Assembly: GCF_016625195.1 (NCBI RefSeq)
Contig: NZ_JACVUP010000013.1
Coordinates: 140,902 to 204,901 of the forward strand
Direction: 5' to 3'
Source of the DNA: Erwinia sp. S63
GTDB taxonomy: Bacteria; Pseudomonadota; Gammaproteobacteria; Enterobacterales; Enterobacteriaceae
Length of the DNA: 64,000 nucleotides
Made by a program: the position numbers and the translations under genes
Shown: in pieces, positions 28,708-36,557 of the stretch
Numbering within the stretch: the stretch's first letter is position 1
Layout: each line of letters opens with the position of its first letter
The notes under the pieces: model-generated
Told to the model about the DNA's origin: nothing
The model's database searches: none
The model's input: only the letters and a program-made list of their open reading frames with translations

Positions 28708-29630
28708 GCCGCACGGCCAGTGGCCTCTACTGGATGGCGCGCTATCTGGAGCGCGCAGAACAACTTGCCCGGGTGCTGGATGTCACCAACCGGCTTTCGC
28801 TGATGCCGGTGCGTAACAGCCAAACCGATGAGCTGCTGTTGCCGCTCAATCTCACTGGCACACGTCAGCTGTTTGAAACCCTCAACGGGCGTTTCACCAT
28901 GCCGCAGCTGTTTAACTTTTTTGCCCTCGACGATCGCAACCCCAGTAGCATTTTTAGCTGCTGGCAGGAGGCGTGGAACAATGCGCACGCGGTGCGCGGC
29001 AGTTTGTCATCTGAGGTGTGGGAGAGTATCAACTCGACGTGGATTGAGATGCGTAACATGCGGCGACGCGGCATCACCAGCGCCAACGCCGACAGCTTTT
29101 TCGACTGGGTTAAAGAGCGTTCGCACCTGTTTCGCGGCGCGATGTTCGGCACCTTGCTGCGCGGCGATGCGATGTGCTTTATCCGCATCGGCACGCTGAT
29201 GGAGCGCAGCGACGGCACCGCGCGTTTATTGAGCGTCAATCAACAACTGCTGGAGCAGAATCCCGATTCGGTGCGTGAATATTATTGCCTCGATACCCTG
29301 CTGCGTGCGGTGTCGGCGCGTGAAGCCTATAACGCGATCTTCAAGCAGCAGCTGATGCCGGATCTGGTGAATGAGATGCTGATCCTGCGTAACGAAAGTC
29401 CGCGATCGCTGCACTCCTGCATCGAGGAGATCGCCAACCAGTTAGAACAGATCGGCAGCAGCGGTGAAGATCGTCCACGCTATCTGGTGACGGTGCTGTT
29501 AGCCGAAATGCGCTTCAGCACCTGGGAGAGTCTGACGCGTGACGGGTTGTACAGCTGGCTTAATCACTTTCTCTCGCAGACCAATGCGCTGGCAGAAAGC
29601 ATCAATCAGACCTACCTGGAGGCGAAATGA
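28701..29630 (+). CDS. Alpha-E domain protein
   Basis: A 309-residue, mostly helical protein of the alpha-E family (MLSRTASGLYWMARYLERAEQLARVLDVTNRL is the characteristic start). It has no recognised catalytic motif and is a constant partner of the ATP-grasp and transglutaminase genes. It overlaps the ATP-grasp gene by 7 bp and the transglutaminase gene by 4 bp, so the three are translationally coupled. Confidence 0.9.
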   Translation: MLSRTASGLYWMARYLERAEQLARVLDVTNRLSLMPVRNSQTDELLLPLNLTGTRQLFETLNGRFTMPQLFNFFALDDRNPSSIFSCWQEAWNNAHAVRGSLSSEVWESINSTWIEMRNMRRRGITSANADSFFDWVKERSHLFRGAMFGTLLRGDAMCFIRIGTLMERSDGTARLLSVNQQLLEQNPDSVREYYCLDTLLRAVSAREAYNAIFKQQLMPDLVNEMLILRNESPRSLHSCIEEIANQLEQIGSSGEDRPRYLVTVLLAEMRFSTWESLTRDGLYSWLNHFLSQTNALAESINQTYLEAK

Positions 29631-30427
29631 GACTGAATATCGAGCACAAAACCTGGTATGCCTATGAGCATCAGGTCAAACTCAGCACCCAGTATCTGCG
29701 CCTGACGCCGCAAAACTCGGTGCACCAGCAAATCCTGTCATGGGATCTTGATCTGCCGTGCGAAGCCACGCGCACCACGGATGCTTACGGCAACGTGCTG
29801 CACGTGCTGACGCTGGATACACCCCATCAGCAACTGGAGATTGCCGCGCGTGGCGTGGTGGAAATTCTGGATGCGGGGGAATATTCCCCCGATCCTGAGT
29901 CGATCCTCTCGCCATTGGTGTTTCTGCGTGCCACGCCATTAACGCTGCCGGATGCAGCGATTCGTGATTTCGCACAGCGCTACTGGCATGCAGAAAAACC
30001 GCTCGCCAGCCTGGAAAAACTGATGGATGAGCTGCTGCTAAAAATGCCGTACCAGCCCGGCAGCACCCAGGTCAGTGATACCGCAGCGAAAGTGTTTGCG
30101 GCGGGAAGCGGCGTTTGCCAGGATCACAGCCATGTGTTTCTGGCGTGCTGCCGTAGCCTTGGGATCCCGGCGCGCTATGTCAGTGGTTATCTCTATACTG
30201 ATAACGTTGAACATGTTGCCACTCACGCCTGGGTTGAAGCTTGGCTGGATGGCAGTTGGCACAGCTTTGATATCACCAACAATACGCGCAGTACGCGCCA
30301 GCATTTACGTCTGGCGGTGGGTGTGGATTATCTTGATGCTTGTCCGGTGCGCGGTATGCGGCTGGGCGGCGGCGGTGAAGATATGCTGGCGATGGCCGCG
30401 GTGCAGCAGGTGCATGCGCAGCAGTAA
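29627..30427 (+). CDS. Transglutaminase-like cysteine peptidase
   Basis: A 266-residue protein. The N-terminal 80 residues are the beta-sandwich domain usual in this family (MRLNIEHKTWYAYEHQVKLSTQYLRL); the rest is the transglutaminase core. The catalytic triad is visible as Cys in GSGVCQDHSHVF, His in THAWVEAWL and Asp in SFDITNN. In this operon type it is predicted to hydrolyse or transfer the amide product of the ATP-grasp enzyme. It overlaps the alpha-E gene by 4 bp. Confidence 0.9.
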   Translation: MRLNIEHKTWYAYEHQVKLSTQYLRLTPQNSVHQQILSWDLDLPCEATRTTDAYGNVLHVLTLDTPHQQLEIAARGVVEILDAGEYSPDPESILSPLVFLRATPLTLPDAAIRDFAQRYWHAEKPLASLEKLMDELLLKMPYQPGSTQVSDTAAKVFAAGSGVCQDHSHVFLACCRSLGIPARYVSGYLYTDNVEHVATHAWVEAWLDGSWHSFDITNNTRSTRQHLRLAVGVDYLDACPVRGMRLGGGGEDMLAMAAVQQVHAQQ

Positions 30428-30448
30428 TATTTTTTTGCAGGCGTGACT

Positions 30449-31153
30449 ATGACTTATTGTGTGGCAATGCGTTTATCGTCAGGGATGATTTTTGTATCGG
30501 ATTCACGCACCAACGCGGGCGTCGATCATATTTCCTCGTTCCGCAAATTACACGTGTTTCAGGTGGATGATGAACGCACGCTGGTGCTGCAAAGCGCAGG
30601 TAATCTGGCGACCACGCAAAGCGTGATGAGTTTGCTCAGACGTAATAACCACGACAGCGATCAGCCCAATCTGCTGAATGGGCGCTCGCTGTATGACATT
30701 GCGCTGCTGGTGGGGGAAACCCTGCGTGAGGTGATCAAGCGTGATGGCGAAGAGTTTGGCGGCACGCTGCTGTTAGGTGGACAGATTCGCGGTGAAGAGC
30801 CGCGCCTGTTCCAGATCTATCCGCAGGGCAACTTTATCGAAGCCAGCGTCGATACGCCGTATTTCCAGATTGGTGAAAGCAAGTACGGCAAGCCGATTAT
30901 TGACCGCGTACTGCGTTATGAAACGCCGCTTAGCCAGGCGATGCAGTGCGCGCTAATTTCCATGGACTCGACGCTGGCGAGTAATATTTCAGTAGGCCTG
31001 CCGCTGGATGTGATGGTGTACCGCACCGATAGCTTCAGCGATAACGAGCAGCATCATATTACCGATCAACACCCCTACTTTTCGCAGATCCGTCAGCTGT
31101 GGAGTAAAGGATTGTTGAGTGTGTTCTCACAATTGCCGCCGTTAAAACTTTAA
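30449..31153 (+). CDS. Anbu-type proteasome-related peptidase
   Basis: A 234-residue Ntn-hydrolase of the Anbu (ancestral beta subunit) group, related to HslV and the 20S proteasome beta subunit. Translation from the ATG at 30449 gives MTYCVAMRLSSGMIFVSDSRTNAG; after removal of Met1, Thr2 is the expected N-terminal nucleophile, which is why I prefer this to the GTG at 30443. The known context of Anbu is exactly this gene set. Its substrate is unknown. Confidence 0.93.
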   Translation: MTYCVAMRLSSGMIFVSDSRTNAGVDHISSFRKLHVFQVDDERTLVLQSAGNLATTQSVMSLLRRNNHDSDQPNLLNGRSLYDIALLVGETLREVIKRDGEEFGGTLLLGGQIRGEEPRLFQIYPQGNFIEASVDTPYFQIGESKYGKPIIDRVLRYETPLSQAMQCALISMDSTLASNISVGLPLDVMVYRTDSFSDNEQHHITDQHPYFSQIRQLWSKGLLSVFSQLPPLKL

Positions 31154-31390
31154 CCGCTCACGCACGATGCATCGGGCGGTGCCATATCATCGATAAGTGC
31201 TTGTCTTTTCAGGGGCGGCTTGTGCCGCTCGCTGGCTCGACAATCCTCTGTACGGTTCGCTAGCGGCGCCATTACTGGCTAACTCCCTGCGTTTCCCCCC
31301 GTTATTTCCGTTTCGCTTTCTCACTGGTCATAAATCTGAAAACAAGCCTGTTTAACTTCGGTGCCATAAACCTCTGCGCACAAAAGGTGA
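31154..31390. repeat. Spacer with palindromic repeat between the Anbu operon and olsF
   Basis: The 237-bp spacer contains ggggcggcttgtgccgctcgctggc and, 50 bp on, gttcgctagcggcgcc: GC-rich inverted-repeat DNA that looks like a REP-type element (about 31206-31272). The last 100 bp is AT-richer and should carry the promoter of the next gene. No gene is seen. Confidence 0.45.
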
Positions 31391-33148
31391 ATGATGTTTT
31401 CTGTTGATCAGCTTCTCGATACTTACTGGCCAGGCCATCAACCCGCGAACTGGCAGAAACGCCTGGTTAAATGGGCGGTTCGCGAACATGAATTCCAATC
31501 TTTTGCTGACCGTTATCGCCACCTGAAAGGGGTGGATATGGTCGAGCAAGTGCTGGAGCACCTGGACGTGCGCTGTGAATTGAGTGAACGCGATCTGGAG
31601 CTGATCCCAACCAGCGGTCCGGTGGTGATTGTCGCCAACCATCCGCTCGGTGCGCTGGACGGACTGGCGCTGCTGGCGGCCGTGTCTCAGGTGCGTCGTG
31701 ACGTGAAAATCGTCGCCAACCGTATGCTGATGATGCTGGAGCCAATCAACAACCTGATGTTGCCAGTGGATAACATGGGCAACCGCACCAGTCGCGAACA
31801 GCTGACGCGTATGCAGCAGCATCTCGATAATCAGGGAGCATTAATCATCTTCCCAGCGGGTGAAGTCTCTCGCCTCTCCAGCCGTGGCGTGCGTGACAAC
31901 CGCTGGCACCACAGCTTCCTGCGTCTGGCCGCCCGCGCACGCGCGCCGATTGTACCGGTGCACGTAGTGGGACGTAACAGTCTGGCTTTCTATGCCGCCG
32001 CTAAAATTGCCTCACCGCTGGCACTGATGATGCTGGTGCGCGAGATGTTCCGTCAGCGCGGTTCGCGCATCAAACTGCACATCGGCGAGCAGATTCCGTT
32101 CGCCAACTGGCACGATGGCCATACGCCGGGCAAAGAGCTGGCAAAACGGCTGCGCAAACACTTATACCGCATCGGTCAGGGGCGGCGTGGCTTGTTCCTG
32201 ACCGAAGCGGCGATTGCCCGTCCGGAAGATCGTGCCGAGCTGAAAAAAGCGCTGATGGAGAGTGAGCGTCTCGGCTCGCTGCCGGATGGCAAGCAGATTT
32301 ATCTGTGGCGACGCAACGGTGCCACCTGGGTGCCGCTGCTACGTGAGCTGGGTCGCCTGCGTGAAATCGCCTTCCGCGCGGTGGGCGAGGGCAGTGGCCG
32401 CCGCCGCGATCTCGATAAATACGATGACGATTACTATCACCTGATTTTGTGGGATGACGACGCGCTGGAGATCGTTGGCGCTTATCGCTTTATTCCGGGA
32501 GCCGAGCAGCTGGAGCGTCGTGGTCTGGAAGGCATCTACAGCGACAGCCTGTTCCACTACGACGAGCGTATGCTACCGATCATCAATCAGGGCCTGGAGC
32601 TGGGTCGCAGCTTTATCCAGCCTGCCTACTGGGGCAAACGCGGCCTGGATTATCTGTGGATGGGCATTGGTGCCTATATCGCCAAATACCCGGAAACCCG
32701 CTACCTGTTTGGCCCGGTATCGATCTCTGGCGGTATGCCGCTGGCGGCGCGCGATCTGCTGGTGGCGTTCTACCGCATGTACTTCCCCACCGAGCTGCCG
32801 CTGGCAAAATCGCGCCGTCCGTATCCGGCTTCGCTGCCGGAAGTGCTGGCGCAGTTTACCGGCGATAATTATGCGGAAGACTTGCGTCGTCTGAAGCATC
32901 TGTTGGCGAATCTTGGCACCGCGATTCCCACGCTCTACAAGCAGTACTCCGAAGTGTGTGAGCCTGGCGGCGTGCAGTTCATCGATTTCGGCAGCGATCC
33001 CGATTTCAACAACTGTATCGACGGGTTGGTGCTGGTGGATCTGTCACGCGTGAAGCCATCACGCTATGAGCGCTATATCGGCATGCATCTGCAGGCTGAA
33101 AGCGTCGAGTCAGCAGCTTCGGCAACCCGCCACGCAGGGTTGGTTTAG
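31391..33148 (+). CDS. olsF: Bifunctional ornithine-lipid acyltransferase (OlsF-type)
   Basis: A 585-residue protein with an N-terminal PlsC-like O-acyltransferase domain (about 65-275) and a C-terminal GNAT-like N-acyltransferase domain (about 315-575; LWDDDALEIVGAYRFIPG, GLDYLWMGIGAYIAKYPETRYLFGPVSISG). This two-domain layout and length match OlsF described in Serratia, in which the C-terminal part N-acylates ornithine and the N-terminal part O-acylates lyso-ornithine lipid. The acyltransferase motif reads NHPLGALDGL (His84, Asp90), one residue longer than the classical HX4D. The second motif is FPAGEVSRLSSRG. Ornithine-lipid synthesis is inferred from domain structure. Confidence 0.85.
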   Translation: MMFSVDQLLDTYWPGHQPANWQKRLVKWAVREHEFQSFADRYRHLKGVDMVEQVLEHLDVRCELSERDLELIPTSGPVVIVANHPLGALDGLALLAAVSQVRRDVKIVANRMLMMLEPINNLMLPVDNMGNRTSREQLTRMQQHLDNQGALIIFPAGEVSRLSSRGVRDNRWHHSFLRLAARARAPIVPVHVVGRNSLAFYAAAKIASPLALMMLVREMFRQRGSRIKLHIGEQIPFANWHDGHTPGKELAKRLRKHLYRIGQGRRGLFLTEAAIARPEDRAELKKALMESERLGSLPDGKQIYLWRRNGATWVPLLRELGRLREIAFRAVGEGSGRRRDLDKYDDDYYHLILWDDDALEIVGAYRFIPGAEQLERRGLEGIYSDSLFHYDERMLPIINQGLELGRSFIQPAYWGKRGLDYLWMGIGAYIAKYPETRYLFGPVSISGGMPLAARDLLVAFYRMYFPTELPLAKSRRPYPASLPEVLAQFTGDNYAEDLRRLKHLLANLGTAIPTLYKQYSEVCEPGGVQFIDFGSDPDFNNCIDGLVLVDLSRVKPSRYERYIGMHLQAESVESAASATRHAGLV

Positions 33149-33305
33149 GCGGCACAGGTTATTACGCAGACGGGGACCGCTTAGGGAAGGGCGGTCCTTG
33201 CGTCGCTAGCGCGGTCCCCTCATGTCGTTCGTCTGCCAGAAGGACCGGCAGCTACAGAGGTGCTATGCCAGCGCCAGCGAACATATAAAATCACTCATCA
33301 GAGCA
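33149..33305. repeat. Palindromic repeat cluster after olsF
   Basis: This spacer carries ggggaccgctt, gggcggtcc, gcgcggtcccc and aggaccggc: several inverted copies of a gggaccgc unit that can fold into a branched hairpin (about 33174-33256). It separates the convergent olsF and the AT-rich gene pair. Confidence 0.55.
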
Positions 33306-33524
33306 CTATTGATTAGGACGTTCGGGTAACACTTTCCCAATAAGATAAACAACAAAAACTGACAGGCTAATGGCAATTATTCGCTCATGCCATGTTTCAT
33401 AGTGGAAAAACCAGTAACAGCAAAGTAACACTAAAGCGCCACCGAGTATCGAACCGGAAGCCTCAATCAAGCTATACATGACGCGCTTTCCCATTCGCAT
33501 TTTAGGGGGGTTATCTTTTTGCAT
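33306..33524 (-). CDS. Small two-helix membrane protein, partner of the upstream orphan gene
   Basis: A 72-residue protein with two predicted membrane segments (SILGGALVLLCCYWFF, about 25-40; IIAISLSVFVVYLIGKVL, about 49-66) and charged ends. Its ATG lies inside the last codons of the upstream gene (14-bp overlap), so translation is probably coupled. I do not recognise a family. A small membrane protein coupled to a larger protein is a common layout for an immunity or anchor protein, but that is only inference. Confidence 0.6.
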   Translation of the reverse strand: MQKDNPPKMRMGKRVMYSLIEASGSILGGALVLLCCYWFFHYETWHERIIAISLSVFVVYLIGKVLPERPNQ

Positions 33525-34161
33525 TTATTTCACTCTCTATCATATCCAATATCCTCTCAAATGCTGGTTGTCCCTGGGTTTTTTTTACTTTTAACGCCTC
33601 GACGAAAGGATTCAAAGCAGGTTCGACAAGGAAGTAAAGTAGGTCTAAATCGCGAGAGCGTAATGCATTATAAATTTCAGGATTGTACTGCTGAAGGCGC
33701 TCTGAAGTATAAATACATCGCTCGACCATACCACCTATTAGCAAAGTATTACCTATGATGCCCCCGCGAAGCGTGATGAGGAAGGAACTACGTTGCGCGA
33801 TTATCGATGCAATTTTTCCAGCTATAAGGGAGTTGGTTATTGTTCTTCCCGCTACTGAAGATATTGTCTTGCTGTAAATGATGTTTTGCTTTGATTCAGG
33901 AACACTTTTATTAAAAGCATTAAGAACTGTTTCAATTGTTTTCATGAAATTATGATTTTCTAGAATTCCATGTCGAATAGCTGACATCATTCTGATTCGT
34001 TCTGTTTCTCGATGATTGCGGCTATCTGTGTCAATAAATCCATATGCGAGATATCCAATGTCAGTGGGGACTGACAAAATTCCATCTATAAAACCCAGGG
34101 CAGACTCCGGAGATAATATTATTTTTGCGATTCGTTTGGCTATTTCCTGATAACTTCTCAT
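33511..34161 (-). CDS. Orphan AT-rich protein with a hydrophobic glycine-rich hairpin
   Basis: A 216-residue protein from the ATG at 34161 (aaaagga eight bases upstream; an upstream ATG at 34194 lacks such a site). It has an amphipathic N-terminal half (EIAKRIAKIILSPESALGFIDG) and a hydrophobic stretch SLIAGKIASIIAQ followed by FLITLRGGIIGNTLLIGGM at about 120-155, which could insert into a membrane. I recognise no domain. Base composition is clearly more AT-rich than the neighbours, suggesting horizontal transfer. It forms an overlapping pair with the small membrane protein downstream. A membrane-active toxin with immunity partner is one possibility; nothing proves it. Confidence 0.65.
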   Translation of the reverse strand: MRSYQEIAKRIAKIILSPESALGFIDGILSVPTDIGYLAYGFIDTDSRNHRETERIRMMSAIRHGILENHNFMKTIETVLNAFNKSVPESKQNIIYSKTISSVAGRTITNSLIAGKIASIIAQRSSFLITLRGGIIGNTLLIGGMVERCIYTSERLQQYNPEIYNALRSRDLDLLYFLVEPALNPFVEALKVKKTQGQPAFERILDMIESEINAKR

Positions 34162-34473
34162 TATTAAAGTCCTTTTTAAATGCCATGGGTGCAAAAATTT
34201 TTGTCAGGGGTATTCTATACGGAGAAAAGATTTTGATGCCAGTTTTAGCTTGATAATTTTCATCCGTCCTGGGTTGGATAAGGAGCCATGTGGATATATA
34301 AAGTCGCACAAATTAATTAGAAAAATGGTCAATATATTCAATTATATAACTAATAAAATCCTCTCATATTTAGATTTGCCTTTCTTATTCGTACAATGAC
34401 AACGTTAATGTCACGGGATCGTCATCTGATTGTCGTAGGGTCTTAGCCGGACTGTCAGATAAAGGCCAGAAAC
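34162..34473. other. AT-rich divergent promoter region before the ABC transporter operon
   Basis: About 310 bp, very AT-rich between 34200 and 34390, with no coding region I can support. Near the transporter gene the sequence TGACAacgttaaTGTCA (34397-34413) is a short inverted repeat, with a further tgtcacgggatcgtca overlapping it; it may be an operator. The start codon follows at 34474. Confidence 0.4.
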
Positions 34474-35541
34474 ATGGCAACGATCACACTTCGCGGGTTG
34501 AGCAAAGCCTTTGCTGCCCAGCCGGTACTTCAGGATATCTCGCTGCAGATTGCGCAGGGAGAGTTCATCGCCGTTCTGGGTCCTTCGGGCTGCGGCAAAA
34601 CCACCTTATTACGTCTGCTGGCGGGCTTTGAAACCGCTGATGCCGGTGAAATCCACGTCGGCGAGCGCTGCTTTGCTGCGCCGGGCGTGCACCTGCCACC
34701 AGAAGATCGCCAGCTCGGCGTGGTGTTCCAGAGCTATGCGCTGTGGCCACATATGACGGTGGCGGAAAACGTCGCCTACAGCCTGAAAGTCAACGGCGTG
34801 GCGCGCCATGAGCGTGACAGCCGCACGCAGCAAGCGCTGGAACTGGTGGGATTAGAAAACTTTGCCTCGCGCCGTCCCGCCGATCTTTCCGGTGGACAGC
34901 GTCAGCGTGTGGCGTTAGCCCGCTGTCTGGTCGCCAAACCGACGCTGGTGCTGCTCGACGAACCGCTGGCCAACCTCGATGTGCATCTGCGCGCCACCAT
35001 GGAAGAGGAGTTTCGCCGCTTCCATCGCCACAGCCACGCCACCTTGCTCTACATCACCCACGATCAGCACGAAGCGATGGCCTTGGCCGACCGCATTGTC
35101 GTGATGGATGGCGGCCGCGTGATGCAGTTCGCCACGCCGCAAACCCTGTGGCGTGAACCGGCGAATGAAATGGTGGCGGGATTTATCGATGACGGCAAAG
35201 TGCTGCCGGTCAGCGATATTGAACCGATCGGCGAGGGCAAAGCGCTTGCCACGCTGTGCGGCCTGCGTGCCACCTTGCGCTGCGCACCAGACCAACGCCC
35301 GATGCCCCACGGCAAAGCCAGTTTTCACGCTATAGATTTCCACCTCGCTGAGCCGGGTGAACCGCAGTTTGCGGCACGCGTGCAGCGAGTGATCTATCGC
35401 GGCAGCCATTACCAGATTGATGTTGCACCCATCGAGGCACCAGACCACAGCATCACGCTGCATCTGGCCGATGCCGCTTTACCCGTTGTTGACGCGACCC
35501 TTGGTGTGGCGCTGCGCGACGGTTGGATTCTTCCTTCATAA
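34474..35541 (+). CDS. ABC transporter ATPase (ferric/phosphonate/sugar-phosphate type)
   Basis: A 355-residue ATPase energising the import system encoded by the next two genes. Walker A is GPSGCGKTT (37-45), the Q-loop is in VVFQSYALWPHMTV, the signature is LSGGQRQRVALARCL, Walker B is TLVLLDEPL and the switch histidine is in YITHDQ. The C-terminal third (from about 240) is a TOBE-like regulatory domain, as in FbpC, PotA and PhnT. The substrate is judged from the binding protein and remains open. Confidence 0.88.
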   Translation: MATITLRGLSKAFAAQPVLQDISLQIAQGEFIAVLGPSGCGKTTLLRLLAGFETADAGEIHVGERCFAAPGVHLPPEDRQLGVVFQSYALWPHMTVAENVAYSLKVNGVARHERDSRTQQALELVGLENFASRRPADLSGGQRQRVALARCLVAKPTLVLLDEPLANLDVHLRATMEEEFRRFHRHSHATLLYITHDQHEAMALADRIVVMDGGRVMQFATPQTLWREPANEMVAGFIDDGKVLPVSDIEPIGEGKALATLCGLRATLRCAPDQRPMPHGKASFHAIDFHLAEPGEPQFAARVQRVIYRGSHYQIDVAPIEAPDHSITLHLADAALPVVDATLGVALRDGWILPS

Positions 35542-35565
35542 CGTTCAAACCTTAGGGAAATTGCT

Positions 35566-36555
35566 ATGCGCACGTCTTTTAACGCTTTGATGTTAGCCAG
35601 TGGATTAGTGTTCACCGCCGCCAGCCACGCTGAAGAGGCGCCGTCGGGTAAGCTGGTGATCTACACCTCGCAGGCGCCGGAAATCGCGCAGCAAACTGTG
35701 GACGCGTTCAAAGCCGCGTACCCGAAAGTCGAAGTGGAGTGGACGCGTAACGGCACCACGCAGCTGATGAACGTGCTGCAGACCGAAATGATGAGCGGCG
35801 GCGCCAAGCCGGATGTGCTGCTGATTGCCGATGCCATCAACCTTGGCGCGCTGAAAAATCAAAACCAGCTGTACAGCTACAAAGATGCGCCACTGAGCCA
35901 CATCAATCCGTCGTTCTACGACAAAGACAAAACCTTCTTTGGCACCAAAATCATCGCCACGGTGATTGCCTATAACACCCAGCACGCACAGCCGATTGAT
36001 AGCTGGAACGCGCTGGCGGTAGAGGCCAATAAAGGTCAGATCGCCATGCCAAGTCCGCTCTACTCCGGCGCGGCGCTGTACAAGCTGCACACCGATATCA
36101 ACACGCCGACTATCGGCTGGAACTTCTACAAGAAGCTGGCAGCGATTGGCGTGGCACCGCAGGGCGGCAACGGCCCGGCGCTGAAAGCGGTCGCCAGCGG
36201 ACTGGATAAGTACGGCATCATCACGGACGCGGACGTGATTCTGGCGAAGAAAAAAGGCTCGCCGGTGGATCTGGTGTACCCGAAAGAGGGCGTCTCTTAC
36301 GTGACTGAGCCGGTAGCGATCATGAAGTCGGTGCACAACCTGCCCGCCGCCAAAGCTTTCGTGAACTTTATGCTGTCTGAGCAAGGCCAAAAGCTGGTGG
36401 TCGAGCAGGGTAACCGTCCGGTGGACGATCGTGTTTCTGCGCCGGCCGGCTTTACGCCAATCAACAAAATCAAACTGCTGACCCCTGACGTGGCGAAAGC
36501 TATCAAGGAAGATGCGACGGTGCGCGATCAGTTCACCGCAATGTTTGGCGGCTAA
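35566..36555 (+). CDS. Periplasmic substrate-binding protein (iron/phosphonate class, FbpA/AfuA-like)
   Basis: A 329-residue secreted protein with the signal peptide MRTSFNALMLASGLVFTAASHA. The mature start GKLVIYTSQAPEIAQQTVDAFKAAYPKVEVEW is typical of the class that includes FbpA, AfuA and 2-aminoethylphosphonate-binding proteins. I do not see the adjacent tyrosine pair used by FbpA to bind ferric iron near the C-terminus, so an organic phosphate or phosphonate is as likely as iron. It starts 24 bp after the ATPase gene and ends 2 bp before the permease gene. Confidence 0.82.
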   Translation: MRTSFNALMLASGLVFTAASHAEEAPSGKLVIYTSQAPEIAQQTVDAFKAAYPKVEVEWTRNGTTQLMNVLQTEMMSGGAKPDVLLIADAINLGALKNQNQLYSYKDAPLSHINPSFYDKDKTFFGTKIIATVIAYNTQHAQPIDSWNALAVEANKGQIAMPSPLYSGAALYKLHTDINTPTIGWNFYKKLAAIGVAPQGGNGPALKAVASGLDKYGIITDADVILAKKKGSPVDLVYPKEGVSYVTEPVAIMKSVHNLPAAKAFVNFMLSEQGQKLVVEQGNRPVDDRVSAPAGFTPINKIKLLTPDVAKAIKEDATVRDQFTAMFGG

Positions 36556-36557
36556 GC

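Noticed and set aside
33306..34161. Classical toxin-antitoxin pair
   Set aside because: Sizes and order (large gene first, membrane partner second) and the lack of a DNA-binding or known toxin fold do not support a named toxin-antitoxin family; kept only as an orphan pair of unknown function.
34456..34464. Pho box before the ABC transporter
   Set aside because: Only one half-site (ctgtcag) is seen; the second repeat at 11-bp spacing is missing.
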